Positions 22,553 to 30,783 of a stretch of DNA of 64,000 nucleotides are shown in pieces. The DNA is from Desulfovibrio sp. (GTDB lineage Bacteria > Desulfobacterota > Desulfovibrionia > Desulfovibrionales > Desulfovibrionaceae). The position numbers were made by a program, and so were the translations under genes. Location: contig JACQYS010000019.1 of assembly GCA_016208105.1 (NCBI GenBank), positions 1-64,000 of the forward strand, given 5' to 3'. The first letter of the stretch is position 1; the number at the start of each line of letters is the position of its first letter. The notes below the pieces were generated by a model that saw nothing but the letters and a program-made list of their open reading frames with translations, was not told where the DNA came from and ran no database searches.

Positions 22553-23639
22553 ATCCTATATCGCCTCTTTCGGGCTTGAACCCGTGCTGGACAAGGTTCT
22601 GGCAGGAAAACGCTTAACCCTCCCCGAAGGCCAGGCCCTTTATGACTGCCCTGATCCGCATATACCAGCCCTCATGGCCGGTTACGTCCGGACCAGGCTG
22701 CACGGAGACCGCGTACACTATGTGGTGAACCGCCACGTCAACCCCACCAACATCTGCGTCAACCGCTGCCGCTTCTGCGCCTATCGCCGAGACGAAGGTC
22801 AGGAGGGCGCCTACGTGCTCACCCCTGAAGAAGCCCTGGCCAAGCTCGAGGCAGCCGGACCGGTGGACGAGGTGCATATCGTGGGCGGGTGCCACCCGGC
22901 CCTGGGTCTGGCCTATTACGAGGACCTGGCCGCCAGGGTGCGCCAAGCCTACCCCCAGGCGTCCATCAAGGCGCTCACCGCCGTGGAAGTGGATCACCTG
23001 GCCAAAATTTCAGGCGTTGGCATTCCCGAGGTCCTCACCCGCCTGAAGACAGCCGGCGTGGACATGCTGCCGGGCGGCGGCGCGGAGATATTCGCCGAGG
23101 GCCCGCGCAAAACCTTGTGCCCTGAAAAGATCGATGGGGAAGCCTGGCTGTCCGTTATGGCCCAGGCCCATGCCACCGGGCTTCGCTCCAACGCCACCAT
23201 GCTCTTCGGACACCTGGAAACCACGGCCCACCGCCTGGAGCACATGGACGCCCTGCGCAGGCAGCAGGACGCCACCGGGGGATTCGTCTGCTTCATCCCC
23301 CTGCCCTACCTGCCGGGCAACAATCCCCTGGGCGTGGAAGCACACGGACCCACAGCCATGGACGTGCTGCGCACCATGGCCGTGGCCAGGCTCATGCTGG
23401 ACAACATCCCACACATAAAGGCCTACTGGGTGATGCTTGGGCTCAAGCTCTCGCAGCTGTGCCTTTCCTGGGGAGCGGACGACCTGGACGGCACCGTGGT
23501 CGAGGAAAAGATCGGACACGACGCCGGCAGCGAGTCGGCCCAGGCCCTGACCACCCAGGAGCTCGAACAGGCCATACGGGCCAGCGGTTTCACCCCTGTC
23601 CGGCGCGACGGGCTCTTCCGGGAGGCCAGCCATGTTTGA
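22545..23639 (+). CDS. mqnE: aminofutalosine synthase MqnE (radical SAM)
   Basis: A 364-aa radical SAM enzyme with the cluster motif C71-x3-C75-x2-C78 (NICVNRCRFCAY), then HIVGGCHPALGL and DMLPGGGAEIFAEG in the barrel. The strings NRHVNPTNIC and the substrate-binding PGGGAEI are MqnE/CofH-type. It joins 3-carboxyvinyloxybenzoate (from MqnA) to SAM-derived adenosine to give aminofutalosine. I use the TTG start at 22545, with GGAGG at 22532-22536. The start overlaps the end of the TetR gene and the 3' end overlaps mqnC by eight bases. Confidence 0.9.
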   Translation: MDRSYIASFGLEPVLDKVLAGKRLTLPEGQALYDCPDPHIPALMAGYVRTRLHGDRVHYVVNRHVNPTNICVNRCRFCAYRRDEGQEGAYVLTPEEALAKLEAAGPVDEVHIVGGCHPALGLAYYEDLAARVRQAYPQASIKALTAVEVDHLAKISGVGIPEVLTRLKTAGVDMLPGGGAEIFAEGPRKTLCPEKIDGEAWLSVMAQAHATGLRSNATMLFGHLETTAHRLEHMDALRRQQDATGGFVCFIPLPYLPGNNPLGVEAHGPTAMDVLRTMAVARLMLDNIPHIKAYWVMLGLKLSQLCLSWGADDLDGTVVEEKIGHDAGSESAQALTTQELEQAIRASGFTPVRRDGLFREASHV

Positions 23640-24708
23640 TCACGCGCACATCCTTGCCGTGGCCGGAAAAATCAAGACCGGGCAGCGGATCGACGCACAG
23701 GATGCCCTCACCCTGGCCGAATCCGCCAGTCTCCCCCTTTTGGGCAGCCTGGCCCACGGGGTCCGCAAGCGTCTCCACCCCTCTTCGACAGTGACCTATG
23801 TGGTTGATAGAAACGTCAATTCCACCAACATCTGCCAATGCGGCTGTCGTTTCTGCGCCTTTTTCAAGGCTCCGGGCCAGGCCGGAGGCTACACGCTTAC
23901 CCGGGAGGAACTTGGACGCAAGATCGAGGAGACCCTGGCCCTCGGAGGGCGCCAAATACTGCTGCAGGGCGGGCACAATCCGGACATGGGCCTTGCCTAC
24001 TACGAAGCGCTTTTGAACTTTATCCGCGACACCTATCCGGACATCCACGTGCATGGATTCTCCCCTCCGGAAATCGTCTACTTCGCGGGGTTGGCAGGGA
24101 TTACTCCGGCCGAGGTGATCGCCAGGCTCAAGGCGGCCGGTTTGGCCTCCATCCCCGGTGGTGGGGCGGAAATCCTGGTGGACCGCGTGCGCCAGGCCGT
24201 GGCCCCCGCCAAATGCTCCTCGCGCGAATGGCTGGACGTGATGCGCCAGGCACATCTGCAGGGACTTCGCACCACGGCCACAATGATGTTCGGCCATGTG
24301 GAGACCTGGGCCGAGCGCATAGAGCATCTTACCGCCCTGCGCGGGCTTCAGGACGAAACCGGCGGGTTCACCGCCTTTATTCCCTGGGGCTTCCAGCCCG
24401 ACAACACAGCCTTGGGTGGCGAGAAGTGCTCGCCCCAGGAATATCTGAGAGTGCTTTCCATCTCACGCCTGGTGCTGGACAATTTCGCCAACCTCCAGGC
24501 CTCCTGGGTGACCATGGGACGTGAGATCGCCCAGGTTTCCCTCTTCTACGGGGCCAACGACTTCGGCTCCACCATGATCGAGGAAAACGTGGTTGCCGCG
24601 GCCGGAGTCCGCTTCCGCATGGACGAACCAGGCGTACGCCGGGCAATTGAAGATGCAGGCTTCACCCCTCGCCGCAGGGCCATGGATTACAGCCTCGTAG
24701 AGGTATAG
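23632..24708 (+). CDS. mqnC: cyclic dehypoxanthinyl futalosine synthase MqnC
   Basis: A 358-aa radical SAM enzyme with C68-x3-C72-x2-C75 (STNICQCGCRFCAF) and the MqnC-type QGGHNPDMGL (about 113-122), GGGAEILVDRVR and HVETWAERIEHL motifs. It cyclises dehypoxanthinyl futalosine to the spiro-ring product used by MqnD. Its start overlaps mqnE by eight bases and mqnA follows after two bases, so mqnE, mqnC and mqnA form one translation unit. Confidence 0.93.
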   Translation: MFDHAHILAVAGKIKTGQRIDAQDALTLAESASLPLLGSLAHGVRKRLHPSSTVTYVVDRNVNSTNICQCGCRFCAFFKAPGQAGGYTLTREELGRKIEETLALGGRQILLQGGHNPDMGLAYYEALLNFIRDTYPDIHVHGFSPPEIVYFAGLAGITPAEVIARLKAAGLASIPGGGAEILVDRVRQAVAPAKCSSREWLDVMRQAHLQGLRTTATMMFGHVETWAERIEHLTALRGLQDETGGFTAFIPWGFQPDNTALGGEKCSPQEYLRVLSISRLVLDNFANLQASWVTMGREIAQVSLFYGANDFGSTMIEENVVAAAGVRFRMDEPGVRRAIEDAGFTPRRRAMDYSLVEV

Positions 24709-24710
24709 CA

Positions 24711-25556
24711 ATGCGACTTGGCAGAATTAGCTACCTGAACGTGCTGCCCATCTACCATCCTCTCGAGGCCGGATGGATCACACACGGATTCGACATCGTT
24801 TCCGGGCCGCCAGCCATGCTGAACGGGCTCATACGCGCCGGCAAGCTGGACCTCTCGGCTTGTTCCTCCATCGAGTACGCCCGCAACCCCAACGATTATT
24901 ACCTGCTGCCTGACCTGGCCATCGGCAGCCGCGGTCCTGTCAAAAGCGTGCTGCTCTTAAGCCGCATTCCGCCCGATGATCTTAACGGGAAACCGCTGTT
25001 GGTCACAGCCGAAACCCATACTTCAGCTGCGCTTCTGCGCGTGGTGTTGGAAAAGGTCTACAGCGTGCGCCCGGTCTTCAAGACCGCACCGGGTTCGGTC
25101 AGGCAGTCCCTGGCCATGGGCGCGGACGAACCCGCCGTGCTGGCCATAGGCGACGAGGCCCTTGCCATGCGCCACGACCCGCGCTTCCCCTATCAGCTGG
25201 ACCTGGGCGAAGTCTGGCGTGACTGGACCGGGCTGCCCTTCGTCTTCGGGGTGTGGGTGGCCAGGCGCGAGACCGCACAGAGAGACCCGGAAGGGGTGCT
25301 CCAGGCAGCGGCGCTTCTCTGCCAGGCGAAGCGTACCGGAGTGGCCGCCATTGAAGAGGTTGTCGGACTGGCTGCCTTGTCCAAACCAAAGCTCAGCCGC
25401 GGCGAGATCAGGCGGTATTTCGATCACCTGAGCTACGACCTGGGCACAAAAGAACAGGAAGGCCTCTCCCGCTTCTTCGACTGTTTGGCCGAGCATGGGA
25501 TCATTGAAACCCCTCCCCGATTGGAAATATTGAACGCCGGACCACAGGGACGTTGA
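24711..25556 (+). CDS. mqnA: chorismate dehydratase MqnA
   Basis: A 281-aa periplasmic-binding-fold enzyme starting LGRISYLNVLPIYHPLE, with SGPPAMLNGLIRAGKLDLSACSSIEYA in outline (about 30-60), the MqnA signature, and FVFGVWVARRE near 175. It removes water from chorismate to give 3-[(1-carboxyvinyl)oxy]benzoate, the first step of the futalosine route. MqnB or a futalosine nucleosidase is not in this window. No terminator is obvious in the 72-base gap to the porin gene. Confidence 0.93.
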   Translation: MRLGRISYLNVLPIYHPLEAGWITHGFDIVSGPPAMLNGLIRAGKLDLSACSSIEYARNPNDYYLLPDLAIGSRGPVKSVLLLSRIPPDDLNGKPLLVTAETHTSAALLRVVLEKVYSVRPVFKTAPGSVRQSLAMGADEPAVLAIGDEALAMRHDPRFPYQLDLGEVWRDWTGLPFVFGVWVARRETAQRDPEGVLQAAALLCQAKRTGVAAIEEVVGLAALSKPKLSRGEIRRYFDHLSYDLGTKEQEGLSRFFDCLAEHGIIETPPRLEILNAGPQGR

Positions 25557-25628
25557 TTCGTTACGCTAACAATCGTACACAAGTGCGGCCATGCTCTCCA
25601 CACATTCAGAACTGAGGACTTGCCGCTC

Positions 25629-27059
25629 ATGAAACGCGTGTTCCTGCTGTCCGCAGTTTTTGCGTTGCTGCTCGCTTCCGCCTTACCTTCCCATGCTTCT
25701 CCCGAAGTGTTCATGATCGGCGACGTGCGCATCAACGGGAACTACTGGTCTCACCAGTACTTCACCGGCTGGAACTCCACCGCCAACCGCACGGCGGACC
25801 CCTTCACCATCTGGCAGCGCGTTCGCCTGCGCACGGACTTCATCGCGGACGAGGGTCTCAAGTTCCGCCTCGGCATCCGGGTGAACAACTCGGCCTGGGG
25901 CAACGGCACCTACACCGTGGACAACCCGATCCCGGCCATCGACGTGTATCAGGCGTTCATTCAGTTCAAATGGCCGGGGACCGGCATCGAATTCACCATC
26001 GGCATGCAGGACCTGGATCTGCCCATCTCCTCGGACATGATCTGCGCCAACCCCGTGCTGGGCGGAGTTCGCGGCACTGCCGCCCTGGTGGACATCCCGG
26101 TGATAGACGGTACCCTCTCGATCAGAGGGGGATTTTACAGATTCCTTGATTCCAATCGCGACTTCGATCCGACCACCACCCAGGTGCCGGACGAGTTCGA
26201 CGCCTACCTCCTGAGCCTGCCCATCACCCGGGAGGGATTTTCGGCCACTCCCTGGGCAATGATCGGCGTGACCGGGCGCAATGCCGCCTTTGCGAGCGTC
26301 GGAGCTGGCGGCGCTGGCGCCAACCAGACCCTGGCCAGCAACCTCTTTTCTGCCGGATACCCCCTGCTGCCGCACGGACAGCAGAACGCGCTGGCGCCCT
26401 ACCTCTGGATAGGCGGGAGCATTGCCTTCACCAGGCTGGACCCGTTCAAATTCTACGCCGACTTCATCTACGGCCAAGGCAACAAGAGAAAGGGTCGTTT
26501 TTTGGACGTGGGCGCGGAATACACCGGGTTCGACGCGCTGACCCCGCAGCTCACCTTCTGGTACGCCTCTGGGGAGGACTCAGACACCATGAACGGCTCG
26601 GGGCGCATGCCCATCATCGCCAGCGCTTGGGGGCCAGGAAACTCCTTTCTCTTCGACAGCTCCCAGGAATTCAATAAGAGCCTCATGGGTGTGGACTACC
26701 TGGGGGCCTGGGGATTCATCGCCACCCTGGACAAGATTTCCTTGGTCAAGGACCTGTCCAGCCGTGTGAGTTTCACCTTCGCCCAAGGCATGAATTCGCC
26801 CAAGGCCCTGCGCCAGGGAGTGCTGCTCTGGGGCTACGGCAACTACTTCCAGATGGGGCGCGAACTCGCCCCCACCGAACACGTTCTCGCCGTAAACATC
26901 GACAGCCAGTACAATATCTTCGGCAACCTGGCCCTGATCATGGAAACCGGCTGGGCCCACGGACAGTTCGACAGCTCGGTCTGGGGCCGCAGGCTGGTGG
27001 AGCAGAGCCGTGGCGGAGACGCCTGGAAATTCACCTTGGGCTTCAGGTACAAGATCTAA
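25629..27059 (+). CDS. outer-membrane homotrimeric porin (Desulfovibrio type)
   Basis: From the ATG at 25629 the product is 476 aa, with a signal peptide (RVFLLSAVFALLLASALPSHA, cut after SHA). The mature part is beta-strand-rich with alternating aromatic residues (FRLGIRVNNSAWG, YQAFIQFKWPG, FTIGMQDLDLPIS) and ends in an aromatic/basic strand (WKFTLGFRYKI) suited to BamA recognition. It resembles the abundant trimeric porins of Desulfovibrio outer membranes. An upstream TTG is too close to the GAGGA site to be the start. A strong terminator follows at 27177-27200. Confidence 0.85.
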   Translation: MKRVFLLSAVFALLLASALPSHASPEVFMIGDVRINGNYWSHQYFTGWNSTANRTADPFTIWQRVRLRTDFIADEGLKFRLGIRVNNSAWGNGTYTVDNPIPAIDVYQAFIQFKWPGTGIEFTIGMQDLDLPISSDMICANPVLGGVRGTAALVDIPVIDGTLSIRGGFYRFLDSNRDFDPTTTQVPDEFDAYLLSLPITREGFSATPWAMIGVTGRNAAFASVGAGGAGANQTLASNLFSAGYPLLPHGQQNALAPYLWIGGSIAFTRLDPFKFYADFIYGQGNKRKGRFLDVGAEYTGFDALTPQLTFWYASGEDSDTMNGSGRMPIIASAWGPGNSFLFDSSQEFNKSLMGVDYLGAWGFIATLDKISLVKDLSSRVSFTFAQGMNSPKALRQGVLLWGYGNYFQMGRELAPTEHVLAVNIDSQYNIFGNLALIMETGWAHGQFDSSVWGRRLVEQSRGGDAWKFTLGFRYKI

Positions 27060-27373
27060 AGACCGGTTATCGGGCGCCCCCTGCCTACTGGCTTTTATTT
27101 CGCTGCTACGTTGCTCATGATAAGCTTGCGTCAGTGACTCAGCGCCAAGCACTTCTCCCCTGAAGCATTGTTCCCTGCGCCCGTGCATCCGCACGGGCGC
27201 TTTCATTTTGCAGCTTAGTGATGAACCCCGCCCAGGGCCTAAGACGAACACCTCTCTCCCTGTGGGAAGATTGTGTTTCAGAAAGCCTCCTCTATACCCC
27301 GTACACCCGCCTGCCACGGTCGCTCAAAAAGAAACCTCTTGACAAATGTTATAGCTATGACAATTAGTGTTAC
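27060..27373. other. 314-bp gap with terminator and promoter elements
   Basis: No gene is seen. The porin terminator lies at 27177-27200. The right end holds the candidate promoter and operator of the chrB operon (TTGACA at 27339-27344 and the palindrome at 27347-27362). Confidence 0.5.
27177..27200 (+). terminator. rho-independent terminator of the porin gene
   Basis: GCGCCCGTGC (27177-27186) pairs perfectly with GCACGGGCGC (27191-27200) around a four-base loop and is followed by TTTCATTTT. Textbook shape. Confidence 0.92.
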
Positions 27374-27382
27374 ATGAGTAAC
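27339..27382 (+). promoter_or_regulatory. chrB promoter region with two dyads
   Basis: A TTGACA (27339-27344) -35-like box is followed by the near-perfect palindrome TGTTATAGCTATGACA (27347-27362, one mismatched pair) in the spacer/-10 zone. A second dyad, GTTAC-atga-GTAAC (27369-27382), contains the ATG at 27374. No ribosome site is visible before the ATG. The layout suggests repression by a dimeric regulator and perhaps a very short leader. Confidence 0.45.
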
Positions 27383-28345
27383 GACAAATGGCTTTTCTTC
27401 TCCTTTTCCCTGCCCGCCAAAAACCAGAGCGGGCGCATGCGCGTCTGGCGGCGGCTGACTGGCCTTGGCGCTGTGATCATAAAAAACGCCTTCTATGTCC
27501 TGCCGGTTCGTGCCGACCTCCACGAACAGCTGTTGTGGCTGGTCAAGGAAGTGGAAGGATTGGGCGGCGAAGCCCTGTTTTTGGAAACAGCCCCCCCTGC
27601 TAACATGTGCGGCGAGGACATAGCGCTTAAGCTCACCCAGGCCCGCGACGCGGACTGGCAGACCATGGAGCAGGAACTGCTCCCGCTTTTGGATCAGGCC
27701 CGCCAACCTGCTTCGGACAGGGCCCATCTGGAAGCCGCACACCGGCGTTTGGGCAAACGTGCAGGGTCGCTTCGCGATATCGACTACTTCCCCAGCGGAC
27801 GCGGAGCGCGTGTTGAAGGGCTTGTGGCGGAGCTGGCCCTGCTGCTCTCAGGTGAAGCCGCTCCCAACGTGACGCCCACCCTGCCGGCACTCTCACCGGA
27901 AAACTTCAAGGGCGCGGTGTGGGTCACCCGGGAGCGCCCCTACATCGACCGGCTGGCCTCGTTCTGGTTGGTGCGCCGCTACCTTGATCCGGACGCGGCC
28001 ATCGCCTTCGTACCAGCTGAAGACAAACCGGCTAAGAAAGTGGGCACGGTCCGTTTCGACATGGCCGACGCCGAATTCACCCATGTCGGATCCCTGACCA
28101 CCTTCGAGGTGCTGTGCGAATCCTTCCGCCTCACCTGGAGGATTCCGTCCAGATTCAGAGAGGTCATTCGGGCCATCGATTTGAACGAATTGGAGACAGG
28201 TCCCGCCGAAGCGCCCGGCGTCAAGCAGGTGCTCGACGGTTTCGTCCACAGCATCCCCGGGGATGCCTTGCTTGTGGAGCAGACCCTGGCGCTCTTCGAC
28301 GCCCTGCTCGCTTCCTACTCTCAAACCAATGGAGAACAGCAATGA
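27374..28345 (+). CDS. chrB: chromate resistance regulator/accessory protein ChrB
   Basis: A 323-aa protein with both ChrB halves. The N-terminal domain (about 1-150) starts LFFSFSLPAK with R-x-R-V-W-R-R-L. The C-terminal domain (about 180-320) starts VWVTRERPYIDRLASFWLVRR in outline and contains a FDM..AEFTHVG segment with the acidic and His residues typical of the ChrB C-terminal family. ChrB is described as a chromate-sensing regulator of chrA operons. It starts the operon 27374-36371, at the other end of which lies chrA. Its stop overlaps the next start (ATGA). Confidence 0.85.
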   Translation: MSNDKWLFFSFSLPAKNQSGRMRVWRRLTGLGAVIIKNAFYVLPVRADLHEQLLWLVKEVEGLGGEALFLETAPPANMCGEDIALKLTQARDADWQTMEQELLPLLDQARQPASDRAHLEAAHRRLGKRAGSLRDIDYFPSGRGARVEGLVAELALLLSGEAAPNVTPTLPALSPENFKGAVWVTRERPYIDRLASFWLVRRYLDPDAAIAFVPAEDKPAKKVGTVRFDMADAEFTHVGSLTTFEVLCESFRLTWRIPSRFREVIRAIDLNELETGPAEAPGVKQVLDGFVHSIPGDALLVEQTLALFDALLASYSQTNGEQQ

Positions 28346-28893
28346 AAGACATCGCCATACAGGTGGCCAATCTCATGGCCGCTTCCGCCCGGACAGCCCC
28401 CAAGGCCGGAGGCAAGGATTTTTTGGAGATCGTTGTGGTCAGCCAGGACGAAGATTTGAAGAAGATCGCCCAGGCCATGAAGGACTATGCTCCCAAAAGC
28501 ACCAACGAAGCCTACTGGCTGAGGGACGCCTCCAACATCGAGAACTGCCACGCCCTGGTGCTGGTCGGTCTGGGCAAGTCCCTGGGTGCCGGCTATGATT
28601 GCGGAGCCTGCGGCCACGCCACCTGCAAGGAATTCGAGGCGAAGCGTATCATGACGGACAAGGCCATGGGCTACGACGGCCCGCACTGTATGATGCGCAT
28701 GATGGACATCGGCAGCGCCCTGGTTTCGGCGGCCAAGACCGCCAGCATCCTGAACCTGGACAATCGGGTGCAGCAGCGAGTGGGCGCTGCGGCCAGGGCC
28801 CTCGGCTACATGCAGGCCGGGGTGGCAATGGGCATCCCGGTCGGGTTTTACGGCAAATCCATCTTCTACGACCGGTCCGCGCCCAAACACTAA
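28342..28893 (+). CDS. DUF2148 ferredoxin-like domain protein
   Basis: From the ATG at 28342 (GGAGAAC site just upstream) the product is 183 aa. It starts IAIQVANLMAASARTAPKAGG and has a Cys cluster Y-D-C-G-A-C-G-H-A-T-C (about 86-96), then GPHCMMRMMDIGSAL (about 117-131), the DUF2148/COG4739 arrangement that suggests a 4Fe-4S cluster. The fold is related to the ferredoxin-containing domain of nitroreductase-like proteins. A redox role next to chromate genes is plausible. A chrB-stop overlap shows co-translation; a hairpin and a 149-bp gap follow. Confidence 0.82.
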   Translation: MKDIAIQVANLMAASARTAPKAGGKDFLEIVVVSQDEDLKKIAQAMKDYAPKSTNEAYWLRDASNIENCHALVLVGLGKSLGAGYDCGACGHATCKEFEAKRIMTDKAMGYDGPHCMMRMMDIGSALVSAAKTASILNLDNRVQQRVGAAARALGYMQAGVAMGIPVGFYGKSIFYDRSAPKH

Positions 28894-28914
28894 GAACCGG
28901 CGCATAGTTGGAAA

Positions 28915-28947
28915 TTCCCCTGGGAATGCCTGTCATTCCCAGGGGAA
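28915..28947. terminator. perfect 14-bp hairpin after the DUF2148 gene
   Basis: TTCCCCTGGGAATG (28915-28928) pairs perfectly with CATTCCCAGGGGAA (28934-28947) around CCTGT. It starts 21 bases after the stop codon. No T-run follows, so it may attenuate or protect the mRNA rather than end it; the operon seems to continue. Confidence 0.5.
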
Positions 28948-28970
28948 GGCAGAATCCGGCTACCCTACTC

Positions 28971-29016
28971 GGGATTCCAAAGGGCTACGCCTTTGGCCGC
29001 CGGAGGCTTCCTTTCC
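28971..29016. repeat. REP-like intergenic repeat, copy 1
   Basis: GGGATTCCAAAGGG, loop CTACG, CCTTTGGCCGCCGGAGG, then CTTCC. The core CCAAAGG/CCTTTGG is an inverted repeat and the whole unit recurs at 55603-55650. It lies between the DUF2148 and MFS genes. Confidence 0.7.
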
Positions 29017-29042
29017 GACAGCGCCAACGAGAACACTACACC

Positions 29043-30263
29043 ATGGACCCCTTCAAGAACCTCTGCACCGTGGGCTTTCTGGCCCGTTTCTCCTACGCCC
29101 TGGCCAGGAACCCTGTACTGCCCCTGTTCGCATTATTCCTGGGGGCAGGCCCTGAAGCCATCGGGCTGGCCGTGGGTATCTCCACTGTGACGGGTATTTT
29201 CTTCAAGCTTCCGGCGGGCGCATTATCCGACGTTGTCGGAAGAAGACGCACCATGCTGGCCGGGCTCGTCGTTTTCGGCGTGATGCCCTTCGCGTATCTC
29301 TTCATCGAATCCTATTCCGCGCTGGTGATCGTTCGCTTCCTGCATGGTCTGGCAACGGCGATCTATGGCCCCGTGGCCATGGCGGTGGTCGCGGACGTGG
29401 CCGGGGCGCGCAAGGGCGAGTTGCTTTCCTGGTTCTCATCCGTGGGCATCATCGGGACACTCCTCGGTGCTCCCATCGGCGGGTTCATCCTGGATACCGG
29501 AGCCAATGGCGGTCCGGTCATGTGGCAGTTCCGGCTGGTGTTTGCCCTCAGCTCGCTTGCTGGCGTGGCGGCCATGATCCTCGGCTTCAGGACGCTTGGG
29601 ATCGAAGAAAAGGTCGAGCACGGCCTGGGTTTCGGGGCGCGCCTGGCCAAATTCCGGGAAGGCATCCGGGAAGTGCTTTCGGACAAACGCATCGTCACTG
29701 CCTCCTCCATGGAAGGCGTGCAGAACATGACCATGGGCGCCCTGGAGGCCTTCCTGCCGGTCTATGCTGTGAAGGTGGCTGGTCTGAGCGAATTCCAGGC
29801 GGGCCTGTTATGGGGCGCGCAGATCGTGGTGACCATGTTCTCCAAACCGCTGATGGGCCGCGTCTCGGACTCCCGTGGACGCAGGCCGCTCATCGTGGCG
29901 GGCCTTGCGCTGTGCGCGTTCTCGTTCGCGGCGGTGCCCTTCATGGGCGGCTTCTGGACGCTGCTTGCGGCGAGTCTGGTTTTCGGCCTTGGCGAGGCTC
30001 TGGTGACATCCTCCTCGGCTGCCATGGTGGCGGACCTGTGCCGCGAACGCCACTTCGGCTCGGCCATGGGAGCGTTCGGCACCATTTTCGACGTGGGCCA
30101 CGCCTCCGGCCCCATTCTGGCTGGACTTCTGGTTGGCTGGATGGGATACCGCGTAAGCTTCCCCCTCATGGCCGCGGTGCTGTTCGCGGCGATCCCTCTC
30201 TTCTTGAAATATGTCCCACAGGAGGACTGTCATGCACCCCTTGATCGACACGCCGGATGTTGA
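29043..30263 (+). CDS. MFS transporter (first copy in the chr operon)
   Basis: From the ATG at 29043 the product is 406 aa with twelve predicted membrane helices. The MFS signature loop is GALSDVVGRRRTMLAG (about 58-73), repeated in the second half as GRVSDSRGRRPLIVAG. No substrate can be named. It resembles the second MFS gene at 30780 (both open F-L-x-x-x-G-F-L-A and contain NP-x-LPLFA), which suggests a tandem duplication split by an HD gene. The 3' end overlaps that HD gene by 32 bases. The ribosome site is weak. Confidence 0.82.
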   Translation: MDPFKNLCTVGFLARFSYALARNPVLPLFALFLGAGPEAIGLAVGISTVTGIFFKLPAGALSDVVGRRRTMLAGLVVFGVMPFAYLFIESYSALVIVRFLHGLATAIYGPVAMAVVADVAGARKGELLSWFSSVGIIGTLLGAPIGGFILDTGANGGPVMWQFRLVFALSSLAGVAAMILGFRTLGIEEKVEHGLGFGARLAKFREGIREVLSDKRIVTASSMEGVQNMTMGALEAFLPVYAVKVAGLSEFQAGLLWGAQIVVTMFSKPLMGRVSDSRGRRPLIVAGLALCAFSFAAVPFMGGFWTLLAASLVFGLGEALVTSSSAAMVADLCRERHFGSAMGAFGTIFDVGHASGPILAGLLVGWMGYRVSFPLMAAVLFAAIPLFLKYVPQEDCHAPLDRHAGC

Positions 30264-30783
30264 ATTGCTTCGCGCGCAGGGGATGTCCGAAGAGGACATC
30301 GAGCACAGCGTTGCCGTGGCCGAGCTGGCCCTGGACATCGCCGGACGCGTGGATGTGCCGCTGGACATGGCGTTGGTGTCGCGGGGAGCACTCTTCCACG
30401 ACTTGGGCAAGGTGAAGACCCATGCCATGGAGCATGGGCGTATCGGCGCAGAGATGGGCGCAAAGCTCGGGCTCCCTCCGGAAGTGTGCGCCGTCATGGA
30501 GAAGCACATCCGGGGAGGGCTGACCGGGGCGGAAGCGCGCGAATTCGGCCTGCCCGAAAAGGACTACACACTCCACAAACTGGAGGAACGCGTCATCATC
30601 TACGCGGACAGGCTGGTGGACATCATAACCGAGGGCAAGGTGCCCCTCAGGGACCCGCGCGACGCCGAGGAGCGCTTCGAGGAAATCCTCAAGGCCTACC
30701 CAAAGTACGGCAAGAACGAGATCACCATGGCCCGATACTTTGGCTATCACCGTGAAATTCAGGGGCTTATGGCCAGGGCGTGA
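30232..30783 (+). CDS. HD-domain phosphohydrolase (183 aa)
   Basis: The ATG at 30232 has AGGAGG at 30221-30226, inside the end of the MFS gene. Residues about 20-110 form an HD domain: HSVAVAELALDIA, then FHDLGKVKTHAMEHGRIGAEMG with the metal-binding HD pair, and the later D in IIYADRLVDI. This fits small stand-alone HD hydrolases acting on nucleotides or phosphate esters. The substrate is unknown. The next MFS gene starts within its stop codon (GTGA), so the three genes are coupled. Confidence 0.8.
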   Translation: MHPLIDTPDVELLRAQGMSEEDIEHSVAVAELALDIAGRVDVPLDMALVSRGALFHDLGKVKTHAMEHGRIGAEMGAKLGLPPEVCAVMEKHIRGGLTGAEAREFGLPEKDYTLHKLEERVIIYADRLVDIITEGKVPLRDPRDAEERFEEILKAYPKYGKNEITMARYFGYHREIQGLMARA

